DNA of 33,472 bases, from positions 1-33,472 of the forward strand of contig JALEWQ010000104.1 in NCBI GenBank assembly GCA_022783305.1, in the 5' to 3' direction. Position 1 is the stretch's first letter. Each line of letters begins with the position of its first letter. The notes beneath the pieces are model-generated. The model made no database searches, was not told the origin of the DNA, and saw only the letters and a list, made by a program, of their open reading frames with translations. Position numbers and translations under genes: made by a program. This document shows positions 1 through 8,000 of this stretch, in pieces. This stretch comes from Trueperella sp. (lineage in GTDB: Bacteria; Actinomycetota; Actinomycetes; Actinomycetales; Actinomycetaceae).

Positions 1-825
1 CTCGCCACGGGCAAGAAGATCTTCGAAAACGCGGCCCCCTACATGAAGCACCTCTCCCTCGAGCTGGGCGGCAAATCGCCGGCCATCATCTTCGAGGACG
101 CGGACTTCGACAAGGCCCTGGACTCCACCCTCTTCGGCGTCTTCACCCTCAACGGCGAACGCTGCACCGCCTCCTCGCGTCTGCTCGTCCAGCGTTCCAT
201 CTACGACAGGTTCGTCGAGGCCTACGCCGAGCGTGCGAAGAAAATCGTGGTGGGGGACCCCTCCGACCCCAAGACGGAGATCGCGGCGCTCGTCCACCCC
301 GAGCACTACAAGAAGGTCACCTCCTACATCGAGATCGGCAAAGGCGAGGGGCGCTTGGTCGCCGGCGGCGGCCGCCCGGCCCACCTGCCCACCGGCAACT
401 ACGTGGAGGCCACGGTGTTCGCCGACGTGCCGGCCTCGGCCCGCATCTTCCAGGAGGAGATCTTCGGCCCCGTCGTCGCCATCACCCCCTTCGATACGCA
501 GGAGGAGGCGATCGCGCTCGCCAACGACGTCGAATACGGACTCGCCGCCTACGTGTGGACGAACGACATCGCCCGCGCCCACAACGTCGCCGGCCAGATC
601 GAATCCGGCATGGTCTGGATAAACTCCCACAATGTTCGCGACCTTCGCACCCCGTTCGGCGGCGTGAAGGGCTCCGGCCTCGGCCACGAGGGCGGGTATC
701 GTTCGCTGGACTTCTACACCGTCCAGCAATCCATCCACGTCACCCTCGGTGACGTTCACACCACCCGGTTCGGGGCCACCGGATACGCCGATGGTGACCT
801 CGGCCTTGGTGGACCGAGCGCCTAG
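1..825 (+). CDS. hpaE: 5-carboxymethyl-2-hydroxymuconate semialdehyde dehydrogenase, 3' part (5' end outside window)
   Basis: This is an NAD-dependent aldehyde dehydrogenase that would oxidise the ring-cleavage semialdehyde of homoprotocatechuate to the dicarboxylate. The frame is open from base 1, so the N-terminal half lies to the left. The visible 274 residues begin in the ALDH core. The general-base Glu is in ELGGKSP (visible residue 21) and the catalytic Cys in NGERCTASSR (visible residue 55, codon 163-165). The C-terminal half carries the family motifs EEIFGPVVAI and PFGGVKGSGLGHEGG. The ALDH superfamily is certain. The specific substrate rests on the overall resemblance to HpaE and on the next gene encoding homoprotocatechuate dioxygenase. 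A short Gly-rich tail follows the usual C-terminus. Confidence 0.88.
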   Translation, partial: LATGKKIFENAAPYMKHLSLELGGKSPAIIFEDADFDKALDSTLFGVFTLNGERCTASSRLLVQRSIYDRFVEAYAERAKKIVVGDPSDPKTEIAALVHPEHYKKVTSYIEIGKGEGRLVAGGGRPAHLPTGNYVEATVFADVPASARIFQEEIFGPVVAITPFDTQEEAIALANDVEYGLAAYVWTNDIARAHNVAGQIESGMVWINSHNVRDLRTPFGGVKGSGLGHEGGYRSLDFYTVQQSIHVTLGDVHTTRFGATGYADGDLGLGGPSA

Positions 826-830
826 CGGGT

Positions 831-861
831 GCCGGCGCCGGGCGGCCCGCCCGGCGCCGGC
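831..861 (+). terminator. GC-rich hairpin after hpaE
   Basis: A perfect 13-bp inverted repeat (831-843 with 849-861, five-base loop) starts 5 bases after the hpaE stop. No T-tract follows, so it is either a U-less terminator/attenuator or an RNA 3'-end stabiliser inside the operon. The following gene is only about 100 bases away on the same strand. Confidence 0.55.
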
Positions 862-921
862 CACACCCCACACCGCCTCCACACAAGAAACTGTCAACCC
901 ACGATTGAACAAGCCCCAACG

Positions 922-937
922 AAGGGGCGCACCCCTT
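922..937 (+). promoter_or_regulatory. Small hairpin in the hpaD leader
   Basis: AAGGGG (922-927) can pair with CCCCTT (932-937) across the loop CGCA. It ends 13 bases before the strong Shine-Dalgarno AAAGGAG (951-957) of hpaD. It could modulate translation, but no regulator is implied by the sequence. Confidence 0.35.
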
Positions 938-964
938 GAAATATTCAGCCAAAGGAGACTGAAC

Positions 965-2032
965 ATGTCCGATATCACCAAGGTTCCGCAAGCACCGGCG
1001 CCGGACGTCCTACGCTGCGCCTACATGGAGCTCGTCGTCACCGACCTGGAGAAGTCGCGCTTCTTCTACGTGGACGTCCTGGGCCTCGTCGTGACGAAGG
1101 AAGACGAGAACTCGATCTACCTGCGCGCCGCGGAGGAGTTCATCCACCACAACCTCGTGCTACGCAAGGGCAAGGAGCCCGCCGTCGCCGCCTTCGCATT
1201 CCGCGTGCGCTCGCAGGAGGACGTGGACAAAGCCGAAGCCTTCTACCAGGAACTCGGCTGCGAGACCCGCCGCGGCGACTTCACGGACGGAGTGCACAAC
1301 GCCGTGCGCGTCGTCGACCCGCTCGGCTTCCCATACGAGTTCTTCTACGAGGTCGACCACGTCGAGCGCCTCGCCTGGCGCTATGACCTGCAGATCCCCG
1401 GCCAGATCGTCCGCCTCGACCACTTCAACCAGGTCACACCGGACGTGCCCTCCGCCACCACATACATGGAGAACCTCGGCTTCCGCACCACGGAGAACAT
1501 CAAGGACGACGCCGGCGTCACCTACGCCTCCTGGATGCGGCGCAAGGCCACCGTCCACGACACGGCGATGACCGGCGGCGACGGCCCGCGCATGCACCAC
1601 ATCGCGTTCGCCACCCACGAGAAGCACAACATCCTCGCCATCTGCGACAAGCTGGGCGCCCTGCGCATCTCCGACCAGATCGAACGCGGCCCGGGCCGCC
1701 ACGGCGTCTCCAACGCCTTCTACCTCTACCTGCGCGACCCGGACGGGCACCGCGTGGAGATCTACACCCAGGACTACTACACGGGCGACCCCGACAACCC
1801 CGTGGTCACCTGGGACGTCCACGACAACCAGCGCCGCGACTGGTGGGGCACCCCCGTCGTCCCGTCCTGGTACACGGACGCCTCCCGCGTGCTCGACCTC
1901 GACGGCAACATCCAGCCCCTCGTGGCCCGCACCGACGCGCGCGAACTCGACGTGACCATCGGCGCCGACGGCTTCTCCTACACCCGCAAGGACGACACCG
2001 AGACGGGCTTCAAACTCGGAGAGCAGATCTGA
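965..2032 (+). CDS. hpaD: 3,4-dihydroxyphenylacetate (homoprotocatechuate) 2,3-dioxygenase, type I extradiol
   Basis: This Fe(II) extradiol dioxygenase opens the ring of homoprotocatechuate to 5-carboxymethyl-2-hydroxymuconate semialdehyde, the substrate of the preceding hpaE. It has 355 residues in two vicinal-oxygen-chelate domains. The C-terminal domain carries metal ligands at His153 (LDHFN), His212 (MHHIAF) and Glu265 (HRVEIYTQD), with the acid/base His198 (TVHDT). These match His155, His214, Glu267 and His200 of the structurally known Brevibacterium fuscum enzyme with a constant offset of two. The start at 965 follows AAAGGAG (951-957) by 7 bases. A longer reading from 749 would run back through hpaE and the intergenic hairpin, so I rejected it. 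The stop shares one base with the start of the transporter gene (TGATG). Confidence 0.95.
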   Translation: MSDITKVPQAPAPDVLRCAYMELVVTDLEKSRFFYVDVLGLVVTKEDENSIYLRAAEEFIHHNLVLRKGKEPAVAAFAFRVRSQEDVDKAEAFYQELGCETRRGDFTDGVHNAVRVVDPLGFPYEFFYEVDHVERLAWRYDLQIPGQIVRLDHFNQVTPDVPSATTYMENLGFRTTENIKDDAGVTYASWMRRKATVHDTAMTGGDGPRMHHIAFATHEKHNILAICDKLGALRISDQIERGPGRHGVSNAFYLYLRDPDGHRVEIYTQDYYTGDPDNPVVTWDVHDNQRRDWWGTPVVPSWYTDASRVLDLDGNIQPLVARTDARELDVTIGADGFSYTRKDDTETGFKLGEQI

Positions 2033-3459
2033 TGGGTGCGGCCAACACCGGCGCCGCCCTCGTCCTGTCAACGAAGAGGAAGGAAGACCGCCGCGTCGCG
2101 CTCGGCACCCTCGTGGGGACCGCCGTCGAGTGGTACGACTTCTTCATCTACGCCAACGCCGCGGCGATCGTCCTCGCCCCGCTGTTCTTCGACCCGTTCG
2201 TGCAAGGCGCGGGGGAGGTGGCCGGCCGGCTGATCTCGTTCGCAACGGTCGGCATCTCCTTCTTCTTCCGACCGCTCGGAGCGGCCGTCGCCGGGCACTT
2301 CGGCGACAAGCTGGGGCGCAAGACGATGCTGGTTGCCACGCTCATGCTCATGGGATCGGCGACCTTCCTCATCGGCCTACTCCCCACGTACGACTCGATC
2401 GGCGTGGCAGCGCCCATCCTCCTCATCGTCCTGCGCATCCTCCAAGGATTCGCAGCCGGCGGCGAGTGGGGTGGCGCGGCCCTCATGGCCGTGGAACACG
2501 CCCCCACGCACCGGCGCGGCCTCTTCGGCGGCTTTCCGCAGATCGGCGTCCCGCTCGGCATGCTGCTGGCGACCCTGGTGTTGGCCATCACCTCTCACCT
2601 GACCACCGAGGACCAGTTCGCCAGCTGGGGCTGGCGCGTGCCCTTCCTCCTGTCCATCGTCCTCGTCGTCATCGGCTTCGTCATCCGCATGGGCGTCTCC
2701 GAATCCCCGGTGATGGAGGAAATCCGCAAGGCCGACGAGCAGGACGAACAGGTGCGCCTGCCGATGGTGGAGATGTTCCGCACCGCCTGGAAGCCCCTCA
2801 TCCAAGGAGCAGTCATCTTCGCCGGCAACGGCGTTGCCGGCTACATGATCACCGGCGGCTACATCCTGTCCTACACGACGAACGACCTGGGCCTAGAACG
2901 CTCAGTCCTCCTCAACCTCGTCTCCCTCGCAGCCCTCATGTGGATCGCCTCCACGATCTTCTCCGCGTGGGTGTCGGACATCATCGGCCGCAAGAAAACC
3001 TACATCATCGGATTCCTCATCCAAATGGTGTGGATCTGGGTCGTGTTCAGCTTCCTCGACACCGAGAACTACGGGCTCATCGGCCTGGGCATGGTGGTGT
3101 TGGCGATCCCGATCGGCTTCACCTACGGCCCGCAGTCGGCGATGTTCGCCGAGATGTTCCCGGCCAAGATCCGCTACTCGGGTGCCGGCCTGGCCTACGC
3201 CTTCGGCTCGATCCTCGGCGGCGCCTTCGCCCCGTTCATCGCAACCGCGCTGCAGGCCAAGTTCAACACCTCCACGGCCGTGGCCGCCTACATCTTCGGC
3301 GTCACCGTCATCGCGTTTATCACGCTCCTGACACTGAAGGACCGCACGGGCCGCGACCTCAGCCCCGCCGCCGACGGCGAACTGAACGAGGTACTCACCG
3401 ACCTGTCCCGCGGGGACGGGGTCCTCGAATCGACCTTCGACCGCGGGGCCGGGTTCTAA
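2032..3459 (+). CDS. MFS transporter, metabolite:H+ symporter (MHS) family
   Basis: This is an inner-membrane secondary transporter of 475 residues with about 12 hydrophobic segments. MHS-family features are EWYDFFIY (33-40) in the first membrane segment, the MFS loop signature GDKLGRKT (91-98) and the GGEWGG motif (143-148) after the Arg of LRILQGF. The family imports organic acids and osmolytes together with protons (ShiA, ProP, KgtP, CitA). Its one-base overlap with hpaD and its place inside the catabolic cluster suggest it imports a hydroxyphenylacetate or related aromatic acid. That substrate is inference. It belongs to a different family from enterobacterial HpaX. The ATG at 2032 is used because it is coupled to the hpaD stop. 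Confidence 0.85.
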   Translation: MGAANTGAALVLSTKRKEDRRVALGTLVGTAVEWYDFFIYANAAAIVLAPLFFDPFVQGAGEVAGRLISFATVGISFFFRPLGAAVAGHFGDKLGRKTMLVATLMLMGSATFLIGLLPTYDSIGVAAPILLIVLRILQGFAAGGEWGGAALMAVEHAPTHRRGLFGGFPQIGVPLGMLLATLVLAITSHLTTEDQFASWGWRVPFLLSIVLVVIGFVIRMGVSESPVMEEIRKADEQDEQVRLPMVEMFRTAWKPLIQGAVIFAGNGVAGYMITGGYILSYTTNDLGLERSVLLNLVSLAALMWIASTIFSAWVSDIIGRKKTYIIGFLIQMVWIWVVFSFLDTENYGLIGLGMVVLAIPIGFTYGPQSAMFAEMFPAKIRYSGAGLAYAFGSILGGAFAPFIATALQAKFNTSTAVAAYIFGVTVIAFITLLTLKDRTGRDLSPAADGELNEVLTDLSRGDGVLESTFDRGAGF

Positions 3460-3475
3460 ACCCTTCCCAGTAAAC

Positions 3476-3603
3476 TGTGGGGTCATAGGCACCTGCCTCG
3501 CGGCAGAGGCACCCCAGTCGGCGACGCCGGCAGCCGGCCGTCGTCGTCGGCAACCGGCAGCAGCCAGCAGCCGGCCGTCGTCGTCGGCAACTATGACCCC
3601 ACA
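3476..3603. repeat. 128-bp block bounded by 13-bp inverted repeats, upstream of the GntR gene
   Basis: TGTGGGGTCATAG (3476-3488) and its exact reverse complement (3591-3603) enclose 102 bases. Inside are a perfect 24-bp direct repeat (3531-3554 and 3568-3591) and a small hairpin TGCCTC/GAGGCA (3494-3499/3506-3511) that may end the transporter transcript. The right arm abuts the Shine-Dalgarno of the regulator gene. It could be a paired operator for the regulator, a long leader hairpin or a MITE-like insertion. No clear target-site duplication is visible. Confidence 0.7.
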
Positions 3604-3616
3604 AAAGGAAATGAAC

Positions 3617-4270
3617 ATGACAGTGCAAACATCGAAGTCCACCCAGGTCTACGAGGAGCTCCGCGACGGGATCGTCAACGGACGCTACTCGCCGGGATAC
3701 AGGCTCACCCTGTCCACCCTGGCCAAGGAATTCGGTGTGTCCACCGTACCCGTCCGCGAAGCCATCCGCTGGCTGCAAGCCGAGGGACTCGTGGAATACA
3801 CGCACAACGTGGGGGCACAGGTCTCGCAGATCGACGTCTCCGGCTACGCCGAATCGTTCGCCACGCTCGCCTACCTCGAGGGGGTGGCCACCGCGCTCGC
3901 GGCCAGCGCCATCACCCCGGACGACCTCGAGCGTGCCCACACCATCAACAACGAGATGCGCTTCCTCGTGGAGGCCCTCACCTTCGACTCCGCCGCCTAC
4001 CGCCGGCTCAACGGTGAGTTCCACACGCTGCTGTGCGCTCCGTGCCCCAACTCGCGCGTCCTCACACTCCTCACCGCCGAGGCCGAGCGCGTAACCCTTA
4101 TCCGCCGTTCCTCATTCGCCTTCGACCCCCAGCGATCAAGCATCTCGGTCGAACAACACGCCCACCTCCTCGAACTGATCGAGTCGGGGGCCGACGCCCA
4201 GACCATCGAGAACTATGCGCGCCAACATAAGCTCGCCTCGCTCGAGCGTTCATTGGCGTCAGCCACATAA
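3617..4270 (+). CDS. GntR-family transcriptional regulator, FadR/FCD subfamily
   Basis: This is a ligand-responsive DNA-binding regulator of 217 residues. The N-terminal winged helix-turn-helix (about 8-72) shows the GntR pattern LTLSTLAKEFGVSTVPVREA. The C-terminal all-helical FCD domain (about 78-215) has His136, His181/183 and His204 placed like FCD metal or ligand contacts. The usual Asp of the D-x-x-F-H pattern is Asn132 here. I chose the ATG at 3617 because AAAGGAA (3604-3610) sits six bases upstream. In-frame ATGs at 3593 and 3611 lack suitable spacing. Lying between transporter and hydroxylase genes, it most likely controls this catabolic cluster in response to an aromatic acid, which is inference. 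Confidence 0.85.
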   Translation: MTVQTSKSTQVYEELRDGIVNGRYSPGYRLTLSTLAKEFGVSTVPVREAIRWLQAEGLVEYTHNVGAQVSQIDVSGYAESFATLAYLEGVATALAASAITPDDLERAHTINNEMRFLVEALTFDSAAYRRLNGEFHTLLCAPCPNSRVLTLLTAEAERVTLIRRSSFAFDPQRSSISVEQHAHLLELIESGADAQTIENYARQHKLASLERSLASAT

Positions 4271-4276
4271 GAGACA

Positions 4277-4310
4277 GGGGCCTCGCCCCCGGTTTCACAA
4301 CGAAGTGAAA
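4277..4310 (+). promoter_or_regulatory. Hairpin and dyad between the regulator and hydroxylase genes
   Basis: A short stem GGGGC/GCCCC (4277-4281/4285-4289) is followed by the dyad TTTCAC-N6-GTGAAA (4293-4298/4305-4310). The dyad overlaps the start of the Shine-Dalgarno for the next gene. It could be an operator or a translational control hairpin. No promoter boxes were recognised in this 50-base gap. Confidence 0.35.
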
Positions 4311-4320
4311 GGTTTGACAA

Positions 4321-6252
4321 GTGAAATTCCATCACCACGGTTACGTTTCCACCAACCCGCGCCGCAAAGCCGCGGCCGGGATCGGACTCGAGCGCTGGGA
4401 GGCCCCGGAGGCCCCACACCCGGACATGCCGGAGAACATCGACGTTCTCATCGTTGGCGCCGGGCCGGCCGGCATGATGACGGCCGCCTCCCTCTCCGTC
4501 TACGACGACATCAACGCCGTCCTCATCGACAAGCGCCCCCACCGCCTCATCCTCGGCCAGGCAGACGGCATCCAGGCGCGCAGCGTGGAGACCTTCCAGG
4601 CCTTCGGCTTCCGCCACGAGATCGTCGATGAGGCCTACCAGATCACCGAAACGGCCTTCTGGAACGACGACCCGGACAACCCCGGCAACATCATCCGCAC
4701 CGGCTGGACCATCGACGACGAGCACGGCATCTCCGAGTTCGAGCACATCATCGTCAACCAGGCGCGCGTGCTCGACTACTTCGCCGAGTTCATGTACAAC
4801 CAGCCCTCACGCATGCGCCCCCACTACGGGTGGGAATTCCTCGACCTCGAGGTCGGCGCCGGCAGCGAAGACTACCCCGTGCGGGTCCAGCTGCGCGGCT
4901 CAGGGGAGTGGAACAAGGGCGAGGAGGTGAGCGTCAACGCCAAGTACGTGGTCGGCACCGATGGCGCCACCTCGGGCGTGCGCAGGTGCATCGGCGCCAC
5001 CCACACCGGCAAGATCTCCTACCACGCGTGGGGCGTGGCCGACGTCATCGCCCGCACCGACTTCCCCGACATCCACACCAAGTGCATCATCCACTCCAAG
5101 GCCGGCTCCTCCCTCCACATCCCGCGCGAGGGCGGCTACCTCTTCCGCTCCTACATCGACCTGGGCGAGGTGGCCGAGGACGACAACCACAAGATCCGCC
5201 AGACCCCGCTCGAGGAAATCCTGAAGAAGTGCAACGAGATCTTCCACCCCTACACGATTGACGTGCAAGACACCGCCTGGTGGTCCGTCTACGAGGTGGC
5301 CCACCGCGTGACCCAGCGCTTCGACGACGTGCTCCCCGAGAACCGGGACAAGCAGGACCCGCGCGTCTTCATCGAAGGCGACGCCTGCCACACCCACTCG
5401 GCCAAAGCGGGCCAGGGCATGAACGTCTCCATGCAGGACGGCTTCAACCTCGGCTGGAAGCTCGGACAGGTGCTACGCGGCTACTCCTCGCCGTCGTTGC
5501 TACACACCTACAACGGCGAGCGCCAGCAGATCGCCCAGGATCTCATCGACTTCGACCTCGAATGGTCGGCGCGCATGGCCGACCCGGAAGGCGAAGGCAT
5601 CGAAGAGTTCTACCTCAAGACAGCCGAGTTCCCGGCCGGCTTCATGACCGAATACCCCGTCGGCCTGCTCATCTCAGGGGAGGCCAAACAGGAACTCGCC
5701 ACCGGCTACCCGCTCGGCAAGCGCTTCAAATCGGTGGAGGTCACCAGGCGCAACGACGCCAACTACCCGCACCTCGGCCACCTCCACCAGGCCGACGGGC
5801 GCTGGCGCATCTACGTCTTCGCCGACCAGGCCTCACCCAAAGACAAGGGCTCCAAAGTGGCGAAGTTCGCGACATGGCTCGAGAAGGACCCGGCCTCGCC
5901 GATCGTCCGCCACACCCGCCCCGGCGACGATGCCGACACCCTCTTCGACGTCAAAGTGATCTACCAGCAACACCACCACGACTTCGAGGTGACCGACGCT
6001 CCGGCGGTCTTCCGCCCCAAGACCGGCCCGTTCCAGATCGAGGACTGGAACCAGGTCTTCTCGGTTCACCCGAAGGTCGACATCTTTGAGGAGCGCGGGA
6101 TCTCACGCGACGGCGCCGTCGTCGTCGTTCGCCCCGACATGTACGTCGCCCACATCACCTCGCTCGAGGACACCGAGTCGCTGACGAACTTCTTCGACCC
6201 GATCTTCGACCTGTCCGCACACACTCCGGCGGCCGCGCGCCCCGGCCAGTGA
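4321..6252 (+). CDS. FAD-dependent aromatic monooxygenase (phenol 2-monooxygenase / 3-hydroxybenzoate 4-monooxygenase type)
   Basis: This is a single-component class A flavoprotein hydroxylase of 643 residues, the usual length for the MobA/phenol hydroxylase group. The dinucleotide-binding GAGPAG (46-51) follows a beta strand in DVLIVGAGPAG. The second FAD motif is FIEGDACHTHSAKAGQGMN (Gly353-Asp354). The last about 170 residues resemble the thioredoxin-like C-terminal domain of phenol hydroxylases. It uses a GTG start at 4321 behind GAAAGG (4307-4312). Enzymes of this group hydroxylate a phenol ortho to the OH using NAD(P)H and O2. Beside homoprotocatechuate genes it most likely converts 3- or 4-hydroxyphenylacetate to homoprotocatechuate. 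The exact substrate cannot be read from sequence. Confidence 0.88.
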   Translation: MKFHHHGYVSTNPRRKAAAGIGLERWEAPEAPHPDMPENIDVLIVGAGPAGMMTAASLSVYDDINAVLIDKRPHRLILGQADGIQARSVETFQAFGFRHEIVDEAYQITETAFWNDDPDNPGNIIRTGWTIDDEHGISEFEHIIVNQARVLDYFAEFMYNQPSRMRPHYGWEFLDLEVGAGSEDYPVRVQLRGSGEWNKGEEVSVNAKYVVGTDGATSGVRRCIGATHTGKISYHAWGVADVIARTDFPDIHTKCIIHSKAGSSLHIPREGGYLFRSYIDLGEVAEDDNHKIRQTPLEEILKKCNEIFHPYTIDVQDTAWWSVYEVAHRVTQRFDDVLPENRDKQDPRVFIEGDACHTHSAKAGQGMNVSMQDGFNLGWKLGQVLRGYSSPSLLHTYNGERQQIAQDLIDFDLEWSARMADPEGEGIEEFYLKTAEFPAGFMTEYPVGLLISGEAKQELATGYPLGKRFKSVEVTRRNDANYPHLGHLHQADGRWRIYVFADQASPKDKGSKVAKFATWLEKDPASPIVRHTRPGDDADTLFDVKVIYQQHHHDFEVTDAPAVFRPKTGPFQIEDWNQVFSVHPKVDIFEERGISRDGAVVVVRPDMYVAHITSLEDTESLTNFFDPIFDLSAHTPAAARPGQ

Positions 6253-6265
6253 CGAAAGGAATACC

Positions 6266-7051
6266 ATGCTGGAACAGGCAACACTCGACCAGATCGCCGC
6301 GGAGCTGGCCGACGCCGACCGCCACCGCACGGTGATCAAGCGCATCACCGCGCGCTACCCCGATGCCACAGTGGAGGACTCCTACGCCATCCAAGCCGCC
6401 TGGCGCGACCGCGAGCTGGCCAGCGGGCGCCGGATCGTGGGCCGCAAGATCGGCCTGACCTCCAAGGCGATGCAGGCCGCCACCGGCATCAGCGAGCCGG
6501 ACTACGGCGTCATGTTCGACGACACGGTGTACGAAACCGGCTCCGTCATCGAATACGACAGGTTCTTGAACGTGCGCATCGAGGTCGAGCTCGCCTTCGT
6601 GCTCAAGGACCCCCTCGAGGGGCCCGGCTGCACGCTCTTCGACGTGCTGCGCGCCACCGAGTACGTCACCCCGGCGCTCGAGATCCTCAACTCCCACATC
6701 GAGCTCGAGGGCCGCACGATCGTGGACACCATCTCGGACAACGCCGCCTACGGTGCCATGGTGCTCGGCGGCAATCCGATGGGCCCGCACGAGATCGACC
6801 TGCGCTGGGTGTCGGCCCTGCTGTACAAGAACGAGACGATCGAGGAGACCGGCGTGGCGGCCGGCGTCCTCAACCATCCCGGCACGGGTGTGGCCTGGCT
6901 GGCGAACAAGTTCGCCCAACACGGGGATCGCCTCGAGGCCGGCGAGGTCATCCTCGCCGGCTCCTTCACCCGGCCCATGTGGGTTGAGCGCGGAGACACC
7001 GTGCTGTGCGACTACGGAAGGATGGGGACGATCTCATGTCGTTTCGTGTAG
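6266..7051 (+). CDS. hpaH: 2-oxo-hept-4-ene-1,7-dioate hydratase
   Basis: This enzyme adds water to 2-oxo-hept-4-ene-1,7-dioate to give 4-hydroxy-2-oxoheptanedioate, the penultimate step of the homoprotocatechuate pathway. It has 261 residues, about the length of known HpaH. It carries the family stretch [20 protein letters not shown] (59-78) and the acidic metal-binding pair Glu106/Glu108 in [10 protein letters not shown]. It belongs to the hydratase/fumarylacetoacetase fold shared with MhpD and DmpE. The start at 6266 follows GAAAGGA (6254-6260). The gene lies 13 bases after the hydroxylase and overlaps hpaI by 16 bases, so the three are very probably co-transcribed. Confidence 0.93.
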   Translation: MLEQATLDQIAAELADADRHRTVIKRITARYPDATVEDSYAIQAAWRDRELASGRRIVGRKIGLTSKAMQAATGISEPDYGVMFDDTVYETGSVIEYDRFLNVRIEVELAFVLKDPLEGPGCTLFDVLRATEYVTPALEILNSHIELEGRTIVDTISDNAAYGAMVLGGNPMGPHEIDLRWVSALLYKNETIEETGVAAGVLNHPGTGVAWLANKFAQHGDRLEAGEVILAGSFTRPMWVERGDTVLCDYGRMGTISCRFV

Positions 7052-7884
7052 AGCTCCCGCCCACCTTCGGCCAGCTCCTGCGGCAGCGGCGGGCGGTAGG
7101 CGCTGGCGCTGGTGGCGGCGCTGGTGGCGGCGCTGGTGGTGGCAGGCGCGGGCTGGTCGGCATGTGGGTGACGTCCGGCTCGACCGTGAATGCGGAGATC
7201 TGCGCGGGCGCGGGCCTGGACTGGATCCTCATTGATGGTGAGCACGCGCCGCTTGGCCTCTCCCAGATCCAGGCCCAACTGCAGGTCATCGCCGCCTACC
7301 CGACCACCCCGGTGGTGCGGGTGCCGGTCAACGACTGGGTGGTCATCAAGCAGTTCCTCGACCTCGGCGCGCAGAATCTTCTCGTACCGATGGTCAACAC
7401 CGCCGAGGAGGCCGCGCGGGCTGTGCGCTCGGTGCGCTACCCGCCGGCGGGAGTGCGCGGCGTTGGCTCGGCGCTCGCACGCGGAGCCAGGTGGAACCGG
7501 GTGCCGGACTATCTGACGCGCGCCAGCGACCTCGTGTCGCTGACCGTGCAGATCGAGTCCGCGCAGGCGGTGGACAACGTCGAGGCGATCGCCGCCACCG
7601 AGGGCGTGGACGCCATCTTCATCGGCCCCTCCGACCTGGCCGCGTCGATGGGGGTGATCGGCCAGCAGGCCCATCCCGATGTCGTGGCGGCCGTGCACCG
7701 CGCCATCGAGGCGGGCCGGCGGGCCGGCAAGCCCGTGGGTATCAACGCCTTTGACCCCGCCCTCGCCCACTCCTACCTGGATGCCGGGATCGACTTCATC
7801 CTCGTCGGGGCCGACGTGGCCATCCTTGCCCGGCAAAGCGAGCACCTGGCGGCCGAGTACCTCGGGGACAGTGCCTCCTACTAG
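7036..7884 (+). CDS. hpaI: 4-hydroxy-2-oxoheptanedioate aldolase (HpcH/HpaI family)
   Basis: This class II metal-dependent aldolase cleaves 4-hydroxy-2-oxoheptanedioate to pyruvate and succinate semialdehyde, ending the pathway. It has 282 residues. The TIM-barrel residues match HpaI: His70 (IDGEHAP), Arg95 (VVRVPVND), metal ligand Glu174 (QIESAQAVDN) and Asp200 (IGPSDLAASMG). I chose ATG 7036 because GGGGA (7024-7028) precedes it. An in-frame GTG at 7006 lies deeper inside hpaH. The N-terminus is odd: a Gly/Ala linker (about 21-37), built from three 12-base tandem units (7105-7140, GAGG each), sits between the first helix and the first barrel strand. Confidence 0.92.
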   Translation: MSFRVELPPTFGQLLRQRRAVGAGAGGGAGGGAGGGRRGLVGMWVTSGSTVNAEICAGAGLDWILIDGEHAPLGLSQIQAQLQVIAAYPTTPVVRVPVNDWVVIKQFLDLGAQNLLVPMVNTAEEAARAVRSVRYPPAGVRGVGSALARGARWNRVPDYLTRASDLVSLTVQIESAQAVDNVEAIAATEGVDAIFIGPSDLAASMGVIGQQAHPDVVAAVHRAIEAGRRAGKPVGINAFDPALAHSYLDAGIDFILVGADVAILARQSEHLAAEYLGDSASY

Positions 7885-7902
7885 CCCCCGTTGACCGACC
7901 CA

Positions 7903-7962
7903 CGCGGGACGATTTGGGCCGCATCTTCATATATACGAAGATGCGGCCCAAATCGTCCCGCG
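7903..7962. repeat. Perfect 26-bp palindrome with 8-base loop, copy 1
   Basis: The arms 7903-7928 and 7937-7962 are exact reverse complements around the loop ATATATAC. The element lies between the convergent genes hpaI and uxaC. It shares its plan and much of its sequence with the palindrome at 12914-12969: core GGACGATT, inner CATCT, loop ending ATATAC. It could act as a bidirectional terminator, although no T-tract flanks either arm, or be a dispersed palindromic repeat. Confidence 0.9.
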
Positions 7963-7983
7963 AAGGGCAGGCCTCTCGCCGAT

Positions 7984-8000
7984 GCGGCCTGGACGGCCGC
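7984..8000 (-). terminator. Short GC hairpin after uxaC
   Basis: GCGGCC (7984-7989) and GGCCGC (7995-8000) form a six-bp stem with a five-base loop, directly after the uxaC stop on the minus strand. It is a candidate terminator for uxaC, separate from the large palindrome beyond it. Confidence 0.45.

Noticed and set aside
749..964. Upstream in-frame extension of hpaD to a start at 749
   Set aside because: It would overlap the end of hpaE and translate a 13-bp GC hairpin. The strong Shine-Dalgarno at 951-957 and family length fix the start at 965.
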